A stretch of DNA of 19,831 bases from NCBI GenBank assembly GCA_020027415.1, contig JAHRAW010000018.1, positions 1 through 19,831 on the forward strand, read 5' to 3'. The stretch comes from Gammaproteobacteria bacterium. GTDB lineage: Bacteria; Pseudomonadota; Gammaproteobacteria; Arenicellales; Poriferihabitantaceae. Both the position numbers and the translations under genes were made by a program. The notes under the pieces are model-generated. The model searched no databases. It was not told the origin of the DNA and was given only the letters and a program-made list of their open reading frames with translations. Shown piece by piece: positions 1-7,080 of the stretch. Position 1 is the first letter of the stretch. Each line of letters opens with the position of its first letter.

Positions 1-184
1 TGATTTGCACGATCATCTGCAGAGTTAACTCCTTGGTCAAGTCCCCCTTTAAAAAAGTTACACCATTTATTGGTTCAATGCGTAGAAGATCTATTCCAAT
101 TACTGTTCCACCCTCACCAACAAGCTCTTTTGCAACCTGGCTTCAGCCACCAGGAGCAGCACCAAGATCTATAACTGCATTCGC
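1..184 (-). pseudogene. rlmE: RlmE/FtsJ-like 23S rRNA methyltransferase fragment, with in-frame TGA
   Basis: Read on the minus strand, about 60 codons match the SAM-binding core of RlmE (FtsJ/RrmJ), which 2'-O-methylates the 23S rRNA A-loop. The visible motif is VIDLGAAPGG-stop-SQVAKEL, then TVIGIDLLRIEPINGVTF and KGDLTKELTLQMIV, in one frame with no indel. The stop is a TGA exactly where the family has Trp (APGGWSQ). The match runs off the window edge at base 1 and fades near 180-184, so both the N-terminus and the C-terminal half are absent here. By my count GC is about 43% over 1-180, against 55-62% in sampled neighbouring lines, and codons end in A/T. It may be a foreign remnant, a decayed gene or an assembly chimera. 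The homology is clear; its status is inference. Confidence 0.65.
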
Positions 185-294
185 CAATAACCAACAACCC
201 ATAACCACGAATAGCAAACCAGTAACAAACCGCCGACCGTGCCGACTCCGTTGCAACTTGCGCGGGCGACGCAAAGCCCGGCATACGCAAACAT
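169..294 (-). CDS. Small membrane ORF coupled to ptsI, probably truncated
   Basis: A 41-codon ORF starts at an ATG sharing one base with the ptsI stop (TGATG), a classic translational-coupling arrangement. It reads MFAYAGLCVARASC, followed by a hydrophobic run rich in Leu, Val and Trp (about residues 19-37, GGLLLVCYSWLWVVGYW) that could be one membrane segment. It ends at a TAG inside the rlmE-like fragment, so its last codons come from the foreign-looking DNA. I do not recognise it. It is most simply the 5' end of a host gene that followed ptsI and was cut by the junction near 180-185. It could also be chance. Confidence 0.3.
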   Translation of the reverse strand: MFAYAGLCVARASCNGVGTVGGLLLVCYSWLWVVGYWRMQL

Positions 295-2024
295 CAAGCG
301 TTTATCTCATCCACCATCCGCTTGATATGATCCGGTTCCGCGGTTTGTAGCATAGCGGCGACTTGCGATTTGATTTTACTGACATCGGTCAAGCGAATTT
401 GTCGTTTCACTTCCAACAGAGAGGCCGGCTCCATGCTGAATTCGCGCAGCCCCATGCCCAATAACACGCGCGTATAGGTAACATCTCCAGCCATCTCTCC
501 GCACATGGACACCGGAATGCCGGCCGTTTTTCCAGCCTCAATGGTATGCTTGATCAGCCGCAACACCGATGGATGCAGCGGGTCGTAAAGATAGTTCACT
601 TCATCATCCACGCGGTCAATCGCCAAGGTGTATTGAATCAAATCGTTGGTGCCGAGCGACAGGAAATCCAGTTTACGCGCGAATAAATCCGCGGCGATGG
701 CGGCCGCCGGCACTTCAATCATGCCGCCCACCGGCACCGCGGCATTAAAAGCATGCCCTTCCTCGCTCAGTTCCTGCTTCACTTGGGCAAGCAACGCAAA
801 CAACTGATTCAATTCTTCCATGTTGGAAACCATCGGCACCATAATGCGCAGACTGCCAAACGCCGACGCGCGATAAATCGCTCGCAACTGCGGTCGGAAC
901 AAGCCCAAATCATGCAAGCACAAGCGTATCGCACGGCGTCCAAGCGCCGGGTTGGTGGCGACCGCATCCATGGCGCGACCGCCGTCCACTTGTTTGTCGG
1001 CGCCCAGATCCAAAGTGCGGATGGTGACCGGGCGTTGCGCGCGCCGCACCACATCCGCATACGCTGCCAACTGCTCTTCTTCGGCGGGCATGCGTTGCCG
1101 ATTCATAAATAAAAATTCGCTGCGATACAACCCGACTCCGTGCGCGTTCTGCGCCGCGCATGCGGAAATTTCCTCCGGCAGTTCCACATTGAGAAACAGC
1201 GAAACCGCGTTGCCGTCCAAAGTGACGGCGTCGGCTTCCCGCAAACCATCCAGTTGCTGAGCGCGCCGCCGTATTTTTTCGCGCCGCCGTTGATAGGTCG
1301 CCACCGCCGCCGCATCCGGATTCACCAACACCACGCCGCGTTTCCCGTCCACCACCAACAAATCGCCGGTGCGCAAATAACGGATTGCGCCATGCATGCC
1401 GACGATGGCGGGGATGCGCATGCTGCGGGCGAGAATCGCGGTATGCGATATCGGTCCGCCTAAATTGGTGATAAACGCGCCGATGCGATGCCGTTTCAAA
1501 TCAACCGCATCGGCGGGCGTGAGATCATTGGCGACAATAATTTCCCCCGCCAGCGCGCCTTCCGATTGTTCGCTGAGCGCGCCCGGCGCCGCCAACAACT
1601 CGCCTTGCACGCGGTCCATCACTTGTGCGACATCAGCCGATTTGCCGCTTAGATACGGGTCGCGAATTTCTTTGAAGGCTGCGACCAACTTCTCGGCGTG
1701 CCGCGCCAACGCGGCTTCGGCGTTGATTTGCCGTTGGCGAATGAGGTTGCTTGGTTGTTCGCTCAGCGCCGGGTCCGCCAACATCATCAGGTGCGCGCCG
1801 AGCACCGAATCCAATTCCTCCGGCGCATCGGGCGGCAACGCATCGCGAATCTTTTGCAGCGTCGCGCGCGCGCGCGCAAACGCTTGCTTCAATCTGGCGA
1901 TTTCAGCGCCGACTTGCGCCGCCGCGATGGCGAATTCGGGGATTTCCTGCCCCGCTCGGCGGATGATGCGCGCGCTGCCGATGGCGATGCCGCCGCCAAT
2001 TCCGCTGCCGTGCAAGGTGAACAT
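294..2024 (-). CDS. ptsI: PEP-protein phosphotransferase (Enzyme I)
   Basis: Cytoplasmic Enzyme I takes phosphate from phosphoenolpyruvate onto a histidine and passes it to HPr. The 576-aa length is normal for PtsI, and there is no N-terminal GAF domain as in PtsP. The visible order is an N-terminal HPr-binding domain, the swivelling domain with GGPISHTAILAR (phospho-His about 194), then the PEP-binding TIM barrel with GLYRSEFLFM (297-306), LSLGTNDLIQYTLAIDR (455-471) and the catalytic Cys in SMCGEMAGD (about 508). It starts 6 bp after the HPr stop and is the last intact gene of the hpf-ptsN-rapZ-HPr-ptsI run. With no EIIB/EIIC permease in the window, a regulatory phosphorelay to PtsN is the likely job (inference). 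Confidence 0.96.
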   Translation of the reverse strand: MFTLHGSGIGGGIAIGSARIIRRAGQEIPEFAIAAAQVGAEIARLKQAFARARATLQKIRDALPPDAPEELDSVLGAHLMMLADPALSEQPSNLIRQRQINAEAALARHAEKLVAAFKEIRDPYLSGKSADVAQVMDRVQGELLAAPGALSEQSEGALAGEIIVANDLTPADAVDLKRHRIGAFITNLGGPISHTAILARSMRIPAIVGMHGAIRYLRTGDLLVVDGKRGVVLVNPDAAAVATYQRRREKIRRRAQQLDGLREADAVTLDGNAVSLFLNVELPEEISACAAQNAHGVGLYRSEFLFMNRQRMPAEEEQLAAYADVVRRAQRPVTIRTLDLGADKQVDGGRAMDAVATNPALGRRAIRLCLHDLGLFRPQLRAIYRASAFGSLRIMVPMVSNMEELNQLFALLAQVKQELSEEGHAFNAAVPVGGMIEVPAAAIAADLFARKLDFLSLGTNDLIQYTLAIDRVDDEVNYLYDPLHPSVLRLIKHTIEAGKTAGIPVSMCGEMAGDVTYTRVLLGMGLREFSMEPASLLEVKRQIRLTDVSKIKSQVAAMLQTAEPDHIKRMVDEINA

Positions 2025-2030
2025 CGCCGC

Positions 2031-2309
2031 CTACTCGCCTTCGTCAAAGCAGTCGCCGAACAATCGGCAAACCGCATCGGCGGCGGCTTGCGCATCCCGC
2101 CCCTGTACTACTAAGGTGAGTTTGCTGCCCTGAGCGGCCGCCAACATCATCACCTCCATAATGCTCTTGGCGTCCGCCGCCGCGCCTTTTTCGGCGCGCG
2201 CAAGTTTGATGGTGCTGTTAAAGCGGCTCGCTAATTTCACCAGTTTTGCCGCCGCGCGCGCGTGCAAGCCGAGTTTGTTGGTTACCGTGATGCGCTTGTT
2301 GACGGTCAT
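2031..2309 (-). CDS. ptsH: Phosphocarrier protein HPr
   Basis: This 92-aa HPr-family protein carries phosphate from Enzyme I to EIIA proteins. The active-site motif NKLGLHARAA places the phospho-His at residue 16. The regulatory-site motif AKSIMEVMMLAA places a Ser at residue 49, equivalent to HPr Ser46. Its ATG overlaps the rapZ stop (ATGA), and ptsI follows 6 bp later, so the three genes are probably translated from one message. An HPr kinase gene (hprK), often next to rapZ in other proteobacteria, is absent here, so Ser49 phosphorylation cannot be assumed. The protein could equally be named NPr because it sits with ptsN and rapZ. Confidence 0.94.
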   Translation of the reverse strand: MTVNKRITVTNKLGLHARAAAKLVKLASRFNSTIKLARAEKGAAADAKSIMEVMMLAAAQGSKLTLVVQGRDAQAAADAVCRLFGDCFDEGE

Positions 2310-3169
2310 TTGGACAACTCGCGGTGGCGCATTTGCGCTTTAATGTCGGCGCCGCTAAACCGTTCGCGCAACTGTTCGGCGACATAAACCGAGCGATGGC
2401 GACCGCCGGTGCAGCCAATCGCCACGGTGAAATAACTGCGATTTTCCGCGGCAAAACCCGGCAGCCATTGTTTTAGGAAGTGATAAATTTCATCAACCAT
2501 GCGGCGCACCGGCTGACGCGCGCGCAGATAGTCAATCACCGCTTGGTCAAGACCGTTCAACGCGCGCAGGTTTTCATCCCAGTACGGATTGGGCAAGCAA
2601 CGCACATCAAACACAAAGTCGGCTTCTTTCGGCAGTCCGAATTTGAAGCCGAACGATTCAAGCACAAACAGCGCGCCCGAGGCCAAGCCGCCGGCGGCGA
2701 AGTCGCGAATTAATCCGCGCAGTTCGTGCGGGGTGGTGTCGGTGGTGTCAATGATTTTCTCGGCGCGTTCATGCACCGGTTGCAATAACAAACTTTCCTG
2801 TCGGATGCCTTCAAGCAACGAGGTGCGCACATCGGTCAGTGGATGTCGGCGGCGCGTTTCGCTGTAACGTCGTATCAAGGCTTGCTCGTCGGCTTGCAAA
2901 AATAAAATGCGATAGGAATTTTTCCGCTGCTCCAGTTTTTTCAACTGCTCGTCCAACAGCAACAGAAAATGTTTGTTGCGGGAATCGATGCTAACCGCGA
3001 CGCCGCGCAGCAGGTGCGCGCTTTTCTGCGCGGCGTCATCGTTTAAGTAACCGCCCAATTCCGGCAACAGTACCGAGGGCAGGTTGTCAACGCAGTAATA
3101 CCCGATGTCTTCCAGCGACTGCAACGCCACGCTCTTGCCGGATCCGGACAAGCCGCTGACGATAATCAT
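2306..3169 (-). CDS. rapZ: RapZ, RNase adapter / nucleotide-binding protein
   Basis: 287 aa, close to the 284 aa of E. coli RapZ, which binds the sRNA GlmZ, recruits RNase E and so controls glucosamine-6-phosphate synthase and cell-envelope precursor supply. The N-terminus has a P-loop, GLSGSGKS (about residues 6-13), followed by DIGYYCVDNLP. The C-terminal domain carries VFDVRCLPNPYWD and TVAIGCTGGRHRSVYVAEQL, the conserved RapZ signature. I chose the ATG at 3169 because the P-loop follows at once; the frame stays open for 84 codons upstream, but that stretch lies mostly across ptsN in another frame and is not RapZ-like. It begins 16 bp after the ptsN stop and its stop overlaps the HPr start. 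Confidence 0.95.
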   Translation of the reverse strand: MIIVSGLSGSGKSVALQSLEDIGYYCVDNLPSVLLPELGGYLNDDAAQKSAHLLRGVAVSIDSRNKHFLLLLDEQLKKLEQRKNSYRILFLQADEQALIRRYSETRRRHPLTDVRTSLLEGIRQESLLLQPVHERAEKIIDTTDTTPHELRGLIRDFAAGGLASGALFVLESFGFKFGLPKEADFVFDVRCLPNPYWDENLRALNGLDQAVIDYLRARQPVRRMVDEIYHFLKQWLPGFAAENRSYFTVAIGCTGGRHRSVYVAEQLRERFSGADIKAQMRHRELSK

Positions 3170-3185
3170 GTCGGGGACGACCGCC

Positions 3186-3707
3186 TCATGGCTGAGTGCC
3201 GGGCGGGGTTGTTTTGAAATGCGCCGCCAAATCCGCCGCGGTTCGGGAGTTTTTGAGTTGCGCAAGAAAGCCGCTGCTTTTGAATCTCGCCGCCAACGCC
3301 GCCAGCAACCGCAAATGGGTTTCGTTGGCGTCCACCGGCACCAACAAACACACCGCCAACCAAACCAACACGCCGTCCGACGCCTCATAGTTAATCGCGC
3401 GCTTGAGGCGGGCGATTGCAATTAGCGGCTCGCTAACGCCTTCAATCCGACTATGCGGCAAGGCGATGCCGTTGCCGATTCCAGTGCAGCCTAATTTTTC
3501 GCGTTTGGTCAACGCGCACAACACCGCGTCCACCTCCGGGGCGTCGTCCCGCGCGGCAATCAGTTTCGCCATCTGCTCAAACAGGCGTTTGCGGCTGGCG
3601 ACCTCCAAATCCACCACCACCCGTTCGCCGTTAATAAAACCGCCAATCTCAATTTCCGCGCGCTCACTCTCATGCGCATGGCGCGGGTCAGCCGCCGCCG
3701 ATATCAT
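3186..3707 (-). CDS. ptsN: Nitrogen-type PTS EIIA (PtsN)
   Basis: A 173-aa EIIA of the fructose/mannitol fold. It has the PtsN signature KLGCTGIGNGIALPHSRI, with the phosphorylated His at about residue 85, and LLVPVDANETHLRLLAALA downstream. In enteric bacteria PtsN-P/PtsN regulates potassium transport, envelope stress and amino-sugar metabolism rather than sugar import. Its ATG overlaps the hpf stop (ATGA) and rapZ follows 16 bp on, the usual hpf-ptsN-rapZ order. The first 20 or so residues are poorly conserved, so a slightly later start is possible, but the overlap supports this one. rpoN, its usual neighbour further upstream, is missing. Confidence 0.93.
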   Translation of the reverse strand: MISAAADPRHAHESERAEIEIGGFINGERVVVDLEVASRKRLFEQMAKLIAARDDAPEVDAVLCALTKREKLGCTGIGNGIALPHSRIEGVSEPLIAIARLKRAINYEASDGVLVWLAVCLLVPVDANETHLRLLAALAARFKSSGFLAQLKNSRTAADLAAHFKTTPPGTQP

Positions 3708-4024
3708 CGCGGCGCCGGCGGCGCTTCATCGCCGCGGTGGTGGTCGGTCAATTTTTCCTTGTGCTTAATCACCTGCCGATCCAGTTTGCTGGCGAGCGCA
3801 TCAATCGCCGTATACATATCGTCCGCGGTGGCGGAAGCATGCAAACTCGCGCCTTTGGTGTTGATGGTGGCTTCCGCGCTGTGACGGGTTTTCTCCACAT
3901 GCAATACCACATGGGTATGCGTGACATGGTCAAAGTGGCGCGCTATTTTTTCTATTTTTTCCGCGACATGCTTATGCAACGCCGGGGTGATTTCCATACG
4001 CTGACCGCTAATGGATATTTGCAT
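3704..4024 (-). CDS. hpf: Ribosome hibernation promoting factor, short form
   Basis: A 106-aa protein of the HPF/YfiA family, which binds the 30S decoding region and drives ribosome dimerisation or protection in stationary phase. It begins MQISISGQRMEITPALHKHV and contains VEKTRHSAEATINTKGASLHASA and DDMYTAIDALASKLDRQV, all typical. The length matches the short form; the C-terminal dimerisation domain of long HPF is absent. A good Shine-Dalgarno (GAGGAG at 4030-4035, 5 nt from the ATG) fixes the start. It opens the hpf-ptsN-rapZ-HPr-ptsI unit and has its own candidate promoter at 4083-4091. Confidence 0.95.
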   Translation of the reverse strand: MQISISGQRMEITPALHKHVAEKIEKIARHFDHVTHTHVVLHVEKTRHSAEATINTKGASLHASATADDMYTAIDALASKLDRQVIKHKEKLTDHHRGDEAPPAPR

Positions 4025-4082
4025 ACAATCTCCTCAGTGGGTTAGTTGGATGAATGGGTGTCGGCGAAACGGGCTGCCGTCA

Positions 4083-4091
4083 ATTATCGCA
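4083..4091 (-). promoter_or_regulatory. Candidate extended -10 promoter for hpf
   Basis: On the minus strand the gap between lptB and hpf contains TGCGATAAT, an extended -10 box (TG one base before GATAAT at 4083-4088). No convincing -35 is seen 17 bp further up, which is tolerable for extended -10 promoters. A start near 4076 would give a leader of about 50 nt. It would let hpf-ptsN-rapZ-HPr-ptsI be transcribed independently of the lpt genes. Confidence 0.4.
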
Positions 4092-4164
4092 TAACCGATT
4101 TTATCGAGCGGGGGACCCGAACGGAAAATGCGCACCGCACAACAACTTCCACGCGCCGGCCTGG

Positions 4165-4890
4165 TCACAGCCGAAAATCATGCCCGAGATACGCATCGCG
4201 CGCTTGGGCGTTGGCTAAAATCTCCGCCGGCGAGCCCGCAACCAGCACCTTGCCGCAATGCAGAATGTAGGCGCGGTCGCAAATGCCGAGCGTTTCGCGG
4301 ACATTGTGGTCGGTAATCAAAACGCCGATGCCGCGCTTTTTCAGCAGCCGAATGATGTTTTGAATGTCGCGCACCGCAAGCGGATCCACCCCGGCGAACG
4401 GCTCGTCCAACAGAATGAACGCCGGCTGCAAAGCCAACGCCCGAGCAATTTCCACGCGCCGCTGTTCGCCCCCGGAAAGTTGAATCGCCGGCTTGTCGCG
4501 CAACGCATACAGACCGAATTCATCCAACAGGTTGCGGCTGAGTTGGCGACGCTGTGCGGCGCTGTGCTTAGCCGCCGCCTCCAGCACCGCGAGAAGGTTC
4601 TGCTCAGCGGTGAGTTTTCTGAACACCGAATGCTCTTGCGGCAGATAGCCAAGCCCTTTGCGCGCGCGCAGGTGCATCGGCAATCTCGTGATATCTTCGT
4701 CGGCAAGCATGATTGTGCCGGCGGTGTGCCGCACCAAGCCAATTATCATGTTGAAACAGGTGGTCTTGCCGGCGCCATTGGCGCCGAGCAAACCAACCAC
4801 TTCATGCTCGGCAACCGTTAAATCCACCTGGTCAACCACCACCGTATGGTCGTATTTTTTTACCAGACCGCGGGCTTGTAGAGTTTTCAT
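4165..4890 (-). CDS. lptB: LPS export ABC transporter ATPase LptB
   Basis: A 241-aa cytoplasmic ATPase that powers LPS extraction from the inner membrane with LptFG and hands it to LptC-LptA. It has Walker A GANGAGKT (36-43), a Q-loop Gln at 85 in YLPQEHSVF, the signature LSGGE (138-142), Walker B FILLDEP (158-164) and an H-loop His near 195. The C-terminal YLGHDFRL closely resembles the E. coli LptB end. It lies 62 bp downstream of lptA. The gene that normally follows in gammaproteobacteria, rpoN, is absent; 140 bp of non-coding DNA leads to hpf instead. Confidence 0.96.
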   Translation of the reverse strand: MKTLQARGLVKKYDHTVVVDQVDLTVAEHEVVGLLGANGAGKTTCFNMIIGLVRHTAGTIMLADEDITRLPMHLRARKGLGYLPQEHSVFRKLTAEQNLLAVLEAAAKHSAAQRRQLSRNLLDEFGLYALRDKPAIQLSGGEQRRVEIARALALQPAFILLDEPFAGVDPLAVRDIQNIIRLLKKRGIGVLITDHNVRETLGICDRAYILHCGKVLVAGSPAEILANAQARDAYLGHDFRL

Positions 4891-4952
4891 CGCGCTGCGC
4901 GCGTGTTGCCAGACTCAGACTACAGGCTGCGCCTTGCAAAACGGCTATGGTG

Positions 4953-5519
4953 TCAATTCGGTGGCGGTGAGTGATTGGTTCGCGGCTGAACGAGCAGGCG
5001 CGGGCGCGCGGCTGGCGACCCGCCGACTTGCGCGGAGGTGACGGTCACTTGTTCGGTTTGCAAATCATAAATAATTCGCTGACCGTGAATCTGATGAGGA
5101 ACTTGTGCAATTTTGGCGTCGCCCTCCAAGGTGACGACATTGCGCGCCAGATCCAGCGTAATGGTGCGCGCCCAGCCGTTCACCTCCGCCTCGGCGCGCT
5201 GCGGGCGTTGGGTGAATTGGCTCGGCGCGCCGACACACTTGCCTTGTTGGAGTTCGTCTTGCGCATCAGTGCGCGTGATTAACTCGGCGCAGCGGAGATG
5301 CAGACTGCCTTGTCGAAACACCACATTGCCGCGATAGGTTCGCACGCCGCTTGCCACCTCCAACACAAAATCGTCGGCTTGCAAGGTGGCGATTTGTTGT
5401 CGGTCTGAATCCATGGCATGCGCCGCCATTGCCGTCATCAGCATCACGCCGCCGAGCCATGTCGCCGCACCACCGCGAAACCAAGCGCGTCCCCATTGCA
5501 ATTGCAATTGCATGCGCAT
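4953..5519 (-). CDS. lptA: LPS periplasmic bridge protein LptA
   Basis: A 188-aa periplasmic protein (E. coli LptA is 185 aa) of the OstA fold that forms the bridge carrying LPS from LptC to LptD. The signal peptide is visible: charged N-terminus, hydrophobic GGVMLMTAMAAHA, predicted cleavage after AHA at about residue 35. Next come the family motifs ADDFVLEVASGVRTYRGNVV and VVTLEGDAKIAQVPHQIHG. It starts 3 bp after the lptC stop, so the two are surely co-transcribed. The tail after residue 165 is Pro/Arg-rich and not conserved. Confidence 0.93.
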   Translation of the reverse strand: MRMQLQLQWGRAWFRGGAATWLGGVMLMTAMAAHAMDSDRQQIATLQADDFVLEVASGVRTYRGNVVFRQGSLHLRCAELITRTDAQDELQQGKCVGAPSQFTQRPQRAEAEVNGWARTITLDLARNVVTLEGDAKIAQVPHQIHGQRIIYDLQTEQVTVTSAQVGGSPAARPRLLVQPRTNHSPPPN

Positions 5520-5522
5520 ACT

Positions 5523-6026
5523 TCAGCCGGCGTCCTGCGGCGGCACGCGGTCGCGTTCGTAATCGTGTTCGCGGTCACTTTGCAGGCGGATTAACATCCG
5601 GTCGGTGGTGGTAACCGACCCGCCGTGGAGTGAATCGGCGTCCGCCGCCCCTTGCCTCACTCTAACATTGCCGTAGAGAAGCAACTCGGCGCCGTCATCG
5701 TGCAGCACCCCGGAATCGGCTTGCAGGTATCTTGGCGCGCCCGGAAAATCATATTGAATCACGCGCGGGCGGTGCAATTCAGCGCGCCCATCCACGGGGT
5801 CATGCACCAACCGCTCGGCGCTTAACTGATATTTCTCGCCCTGCCGGTCGATGCCGACCGATACAAAATTTTCAATGGAATAGTCCGGCTGCTTGGCTTG
5901 CGTAATGGATGCGGATGCGGATGCCGCATTCACCAATGGGCGCACGACTCCAAATTGCAACCACACGGCAACGCCCACGAACAGCCCAAACAAGCCGAAC
6001 AAAATGATGTTTTGCCGCTCTTTCAT
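5523..6026 (-). CDS. lptC: LPS export protein LptC, short C-terminus
   Basis: 167 aa with one N-terminal membrane anchor (about residues 8-30, ILFGLFGLFVGVAVWLQFGV) and a periplasmic domain. DYSIENFVSVGIDRQGEKYQLSAERLVHDP and GVLHDDGAELLLYGNVRV match LptC, which receives LPS from LptBFG and passes it to LptA. It is shorter than E. coli LptC (191 aa): after TTTDRMLIRLQSD the tail becomes charged (REHDYERDRVPPQD) and stops, without the last beta strands usually present. I read the +1 frame for a continuation and found none. It follows kdsD by 13 bp; kdsC, usual between them, is missing. Confidence 0.88.
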   Translation of the reverse strand: MKERQNIILFGLFGLFVGVAVWLQFGVVRPLVNAASASASITQAKQPDYSIENFVSVGIDRQGEKYQLSAERLVHDPVDGRAELHRPRVIQYDFPGAPRYLQADSGVLHDDGAELLLYGNVRVRQGAADADSLHGGSVTTTDRMLIRLQSDREHDYERDRVPPQDAG

Positions 6027-6039
6027 GGGGAAGGGAGGG

Positions 6040-7050
6040 CTAAATCACGCCGGCTTTCAGTAGCCCATGGGTATTCAGCGCGCCCAACACATGCCGCTCG
6101 TCATCCACCACGAACAAGCCGTTAATCGCATGCGGTCCGCGCTGGGCGAAGTCTCGCATGATTTTAACGATTTCTTCGGCCAAGGTATCGGGCTTGATGG
6201 TGAACGGATTCGGCGTCATCAAATCCACCGCTTTGCTGTGATAAATATCCACTTGCTCCTTCAAGGCGCGGCGCAGGTCGCCGTCGGTGAACATCCCCAG
6301 CAGTTTGTGGTCGGCGTCCACGATGCCCGCCATGCCGAGCGATTTAGAAGACATCTCCAACACCAACTGCTGCAGCGAAGCGCGGTCGTCCACCAACGGC
6401 ACCGCGGCGCCAGTATGCATCAAATCCGCGGCATACAATAACAAACGCTTACCCAACATGCCGCCCGGATGGGTGCGGGCGAAATCCTGCGCCGAAAACC
6501 CCCGCATGCGCTGCACCGCCACCGCCACCGCATCACCCATCACTAAGGTCGCGGTGGTGCTGGCGGTGGGGGCGAGGTTATGCGGGCAAGCCTCTTGCGC
6601 GACGCTAATATCCAAACAAACATCGGATTGCTTGGCCAGCGTGGAATCTCGGTTGCCGCTCATGGTCAGCAAGCCGGCGCCGATGCGTTTGACGATGGGC
6701 AGAATGGTGACCACTTCGGCGGTTTCCCCGGAGTTGGAAATCACCAACGCCACATCGTGGGGGGTGATCATGCCGAGGTCGCCGTGGCTCGCTTCGCCGG
6801 GATGCACGAAAAAAGACGGCGTGCCGGTGCTTGCCAAGGTGGAGGCGATTTTGCCGCCGATATGACCGGATTTTCCCATGCCGATGACCACCACGCGGCC
6901 ACGGCAATTCAAAATCATTTCACAGCACTTCACAAAACTTGCGTCAATGCGCTCGCCTAACGCGGCGACTGCGTCCGCTTCAATTTCAATCACTGAGCGG
7001 GCGTGCGCAACCGGGTCCGGCGGCGCGGGGTTTCGTTGGGTCATGGTCAT
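6040..7050 (-). CDS. kdsD: Arabinose-5-phosphate isomerase KdsD
   Basis: 336 aa. It interconverts ribulose-5-phosphate and arabinose-5-phosphate, the first committed step to KDO of lipid A-core. The SIS domain carries GMGKSGHIGGKIASTLASTG (57-76), GEASHGDLG (His about 88), ISNSGETAEVV and FARTHPGG (His about 194, a catalytic position in the family). Two CBS domains follow (about 210-265 and 275-333, with MFTDGDLRRAL). The sugar isomerase fits its place at the head of the lpt genes. An ATG two codons downstream is an alternative start. A promoter with an extended -10 lies just upstream. Confidence 0.96.
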   Translation of the reverse strand: MTMTQRNPAPPDPVAHARSVIEIEADAVAALGERIDASFVKCCEMILNCRGRVVVIGMGKSGHIGGKIASTLASTGTPSFFVHPGEASHGDLGMITPHDVALVISNSGETAEVVTILPIVKRIGAGLLTMSGNRDSTLAKQSDVCLDISVAQEACPHNLAPTASTTATLVMGDAVAVAVQRMRGFSAQDFARTHPGGMLGKRLLLYAADLMHTGAAVPLVDDRASLQQLVLEMSSKSLGMAGIVDADHKLLGMFTDGDLRRALKEQVDIYHSKAVDLMTPNPFTIKPDTLAEEIVKIMRDFAQRGPHAINGLFVVDDERHVLGALNTHGLLKAGVI

Positions 7051-7071
7051 GGCGGAAACAAACAGGCGGCT

Positions 7072-7080
7072 ATTATATCA
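7072..7080 (-). promoter_or_regulatory. Candidate extended -10 promoter for kdsD-lpt cluster
   Basis: The minus strand reads TGATATAAT, a perfect TATAAT (7072-7077) with the extended TGn element. Seventeen bases further up lies ATGAAA, a 4-of-6 match to the -35 consensus. Transcription would start near 7064, leaving a short leader before the kdsD ATG at 7050. Confidence 0.6.

Noticed and set aside
1..184. TGA decoded as Trp (alternative genetic code)
   Set aside because: TGA is used as a normal stop for ptsI, rapZ, ptsN and hpf in the same window.
753..2133. Long plus-strand open frames across ptsI
   Set aside because: They are out-of-frame shadows of ptsI, whose protein has all family motifs; the shadow products match nothing recognisable.
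3170..3421. An 84-codon upstream extension of RapZ
   Set aside because: It lies mostly across ptsN in another frame and is Trp/Arg-rich; RapZ begins immediately before its P-loop at 3169.
4110..4135. Small TGCG/CGCA hairpin with TTTT after lptB as a terminator
   Set aside because: A 4-bp stem with a 3-nt loop is too weak to call.
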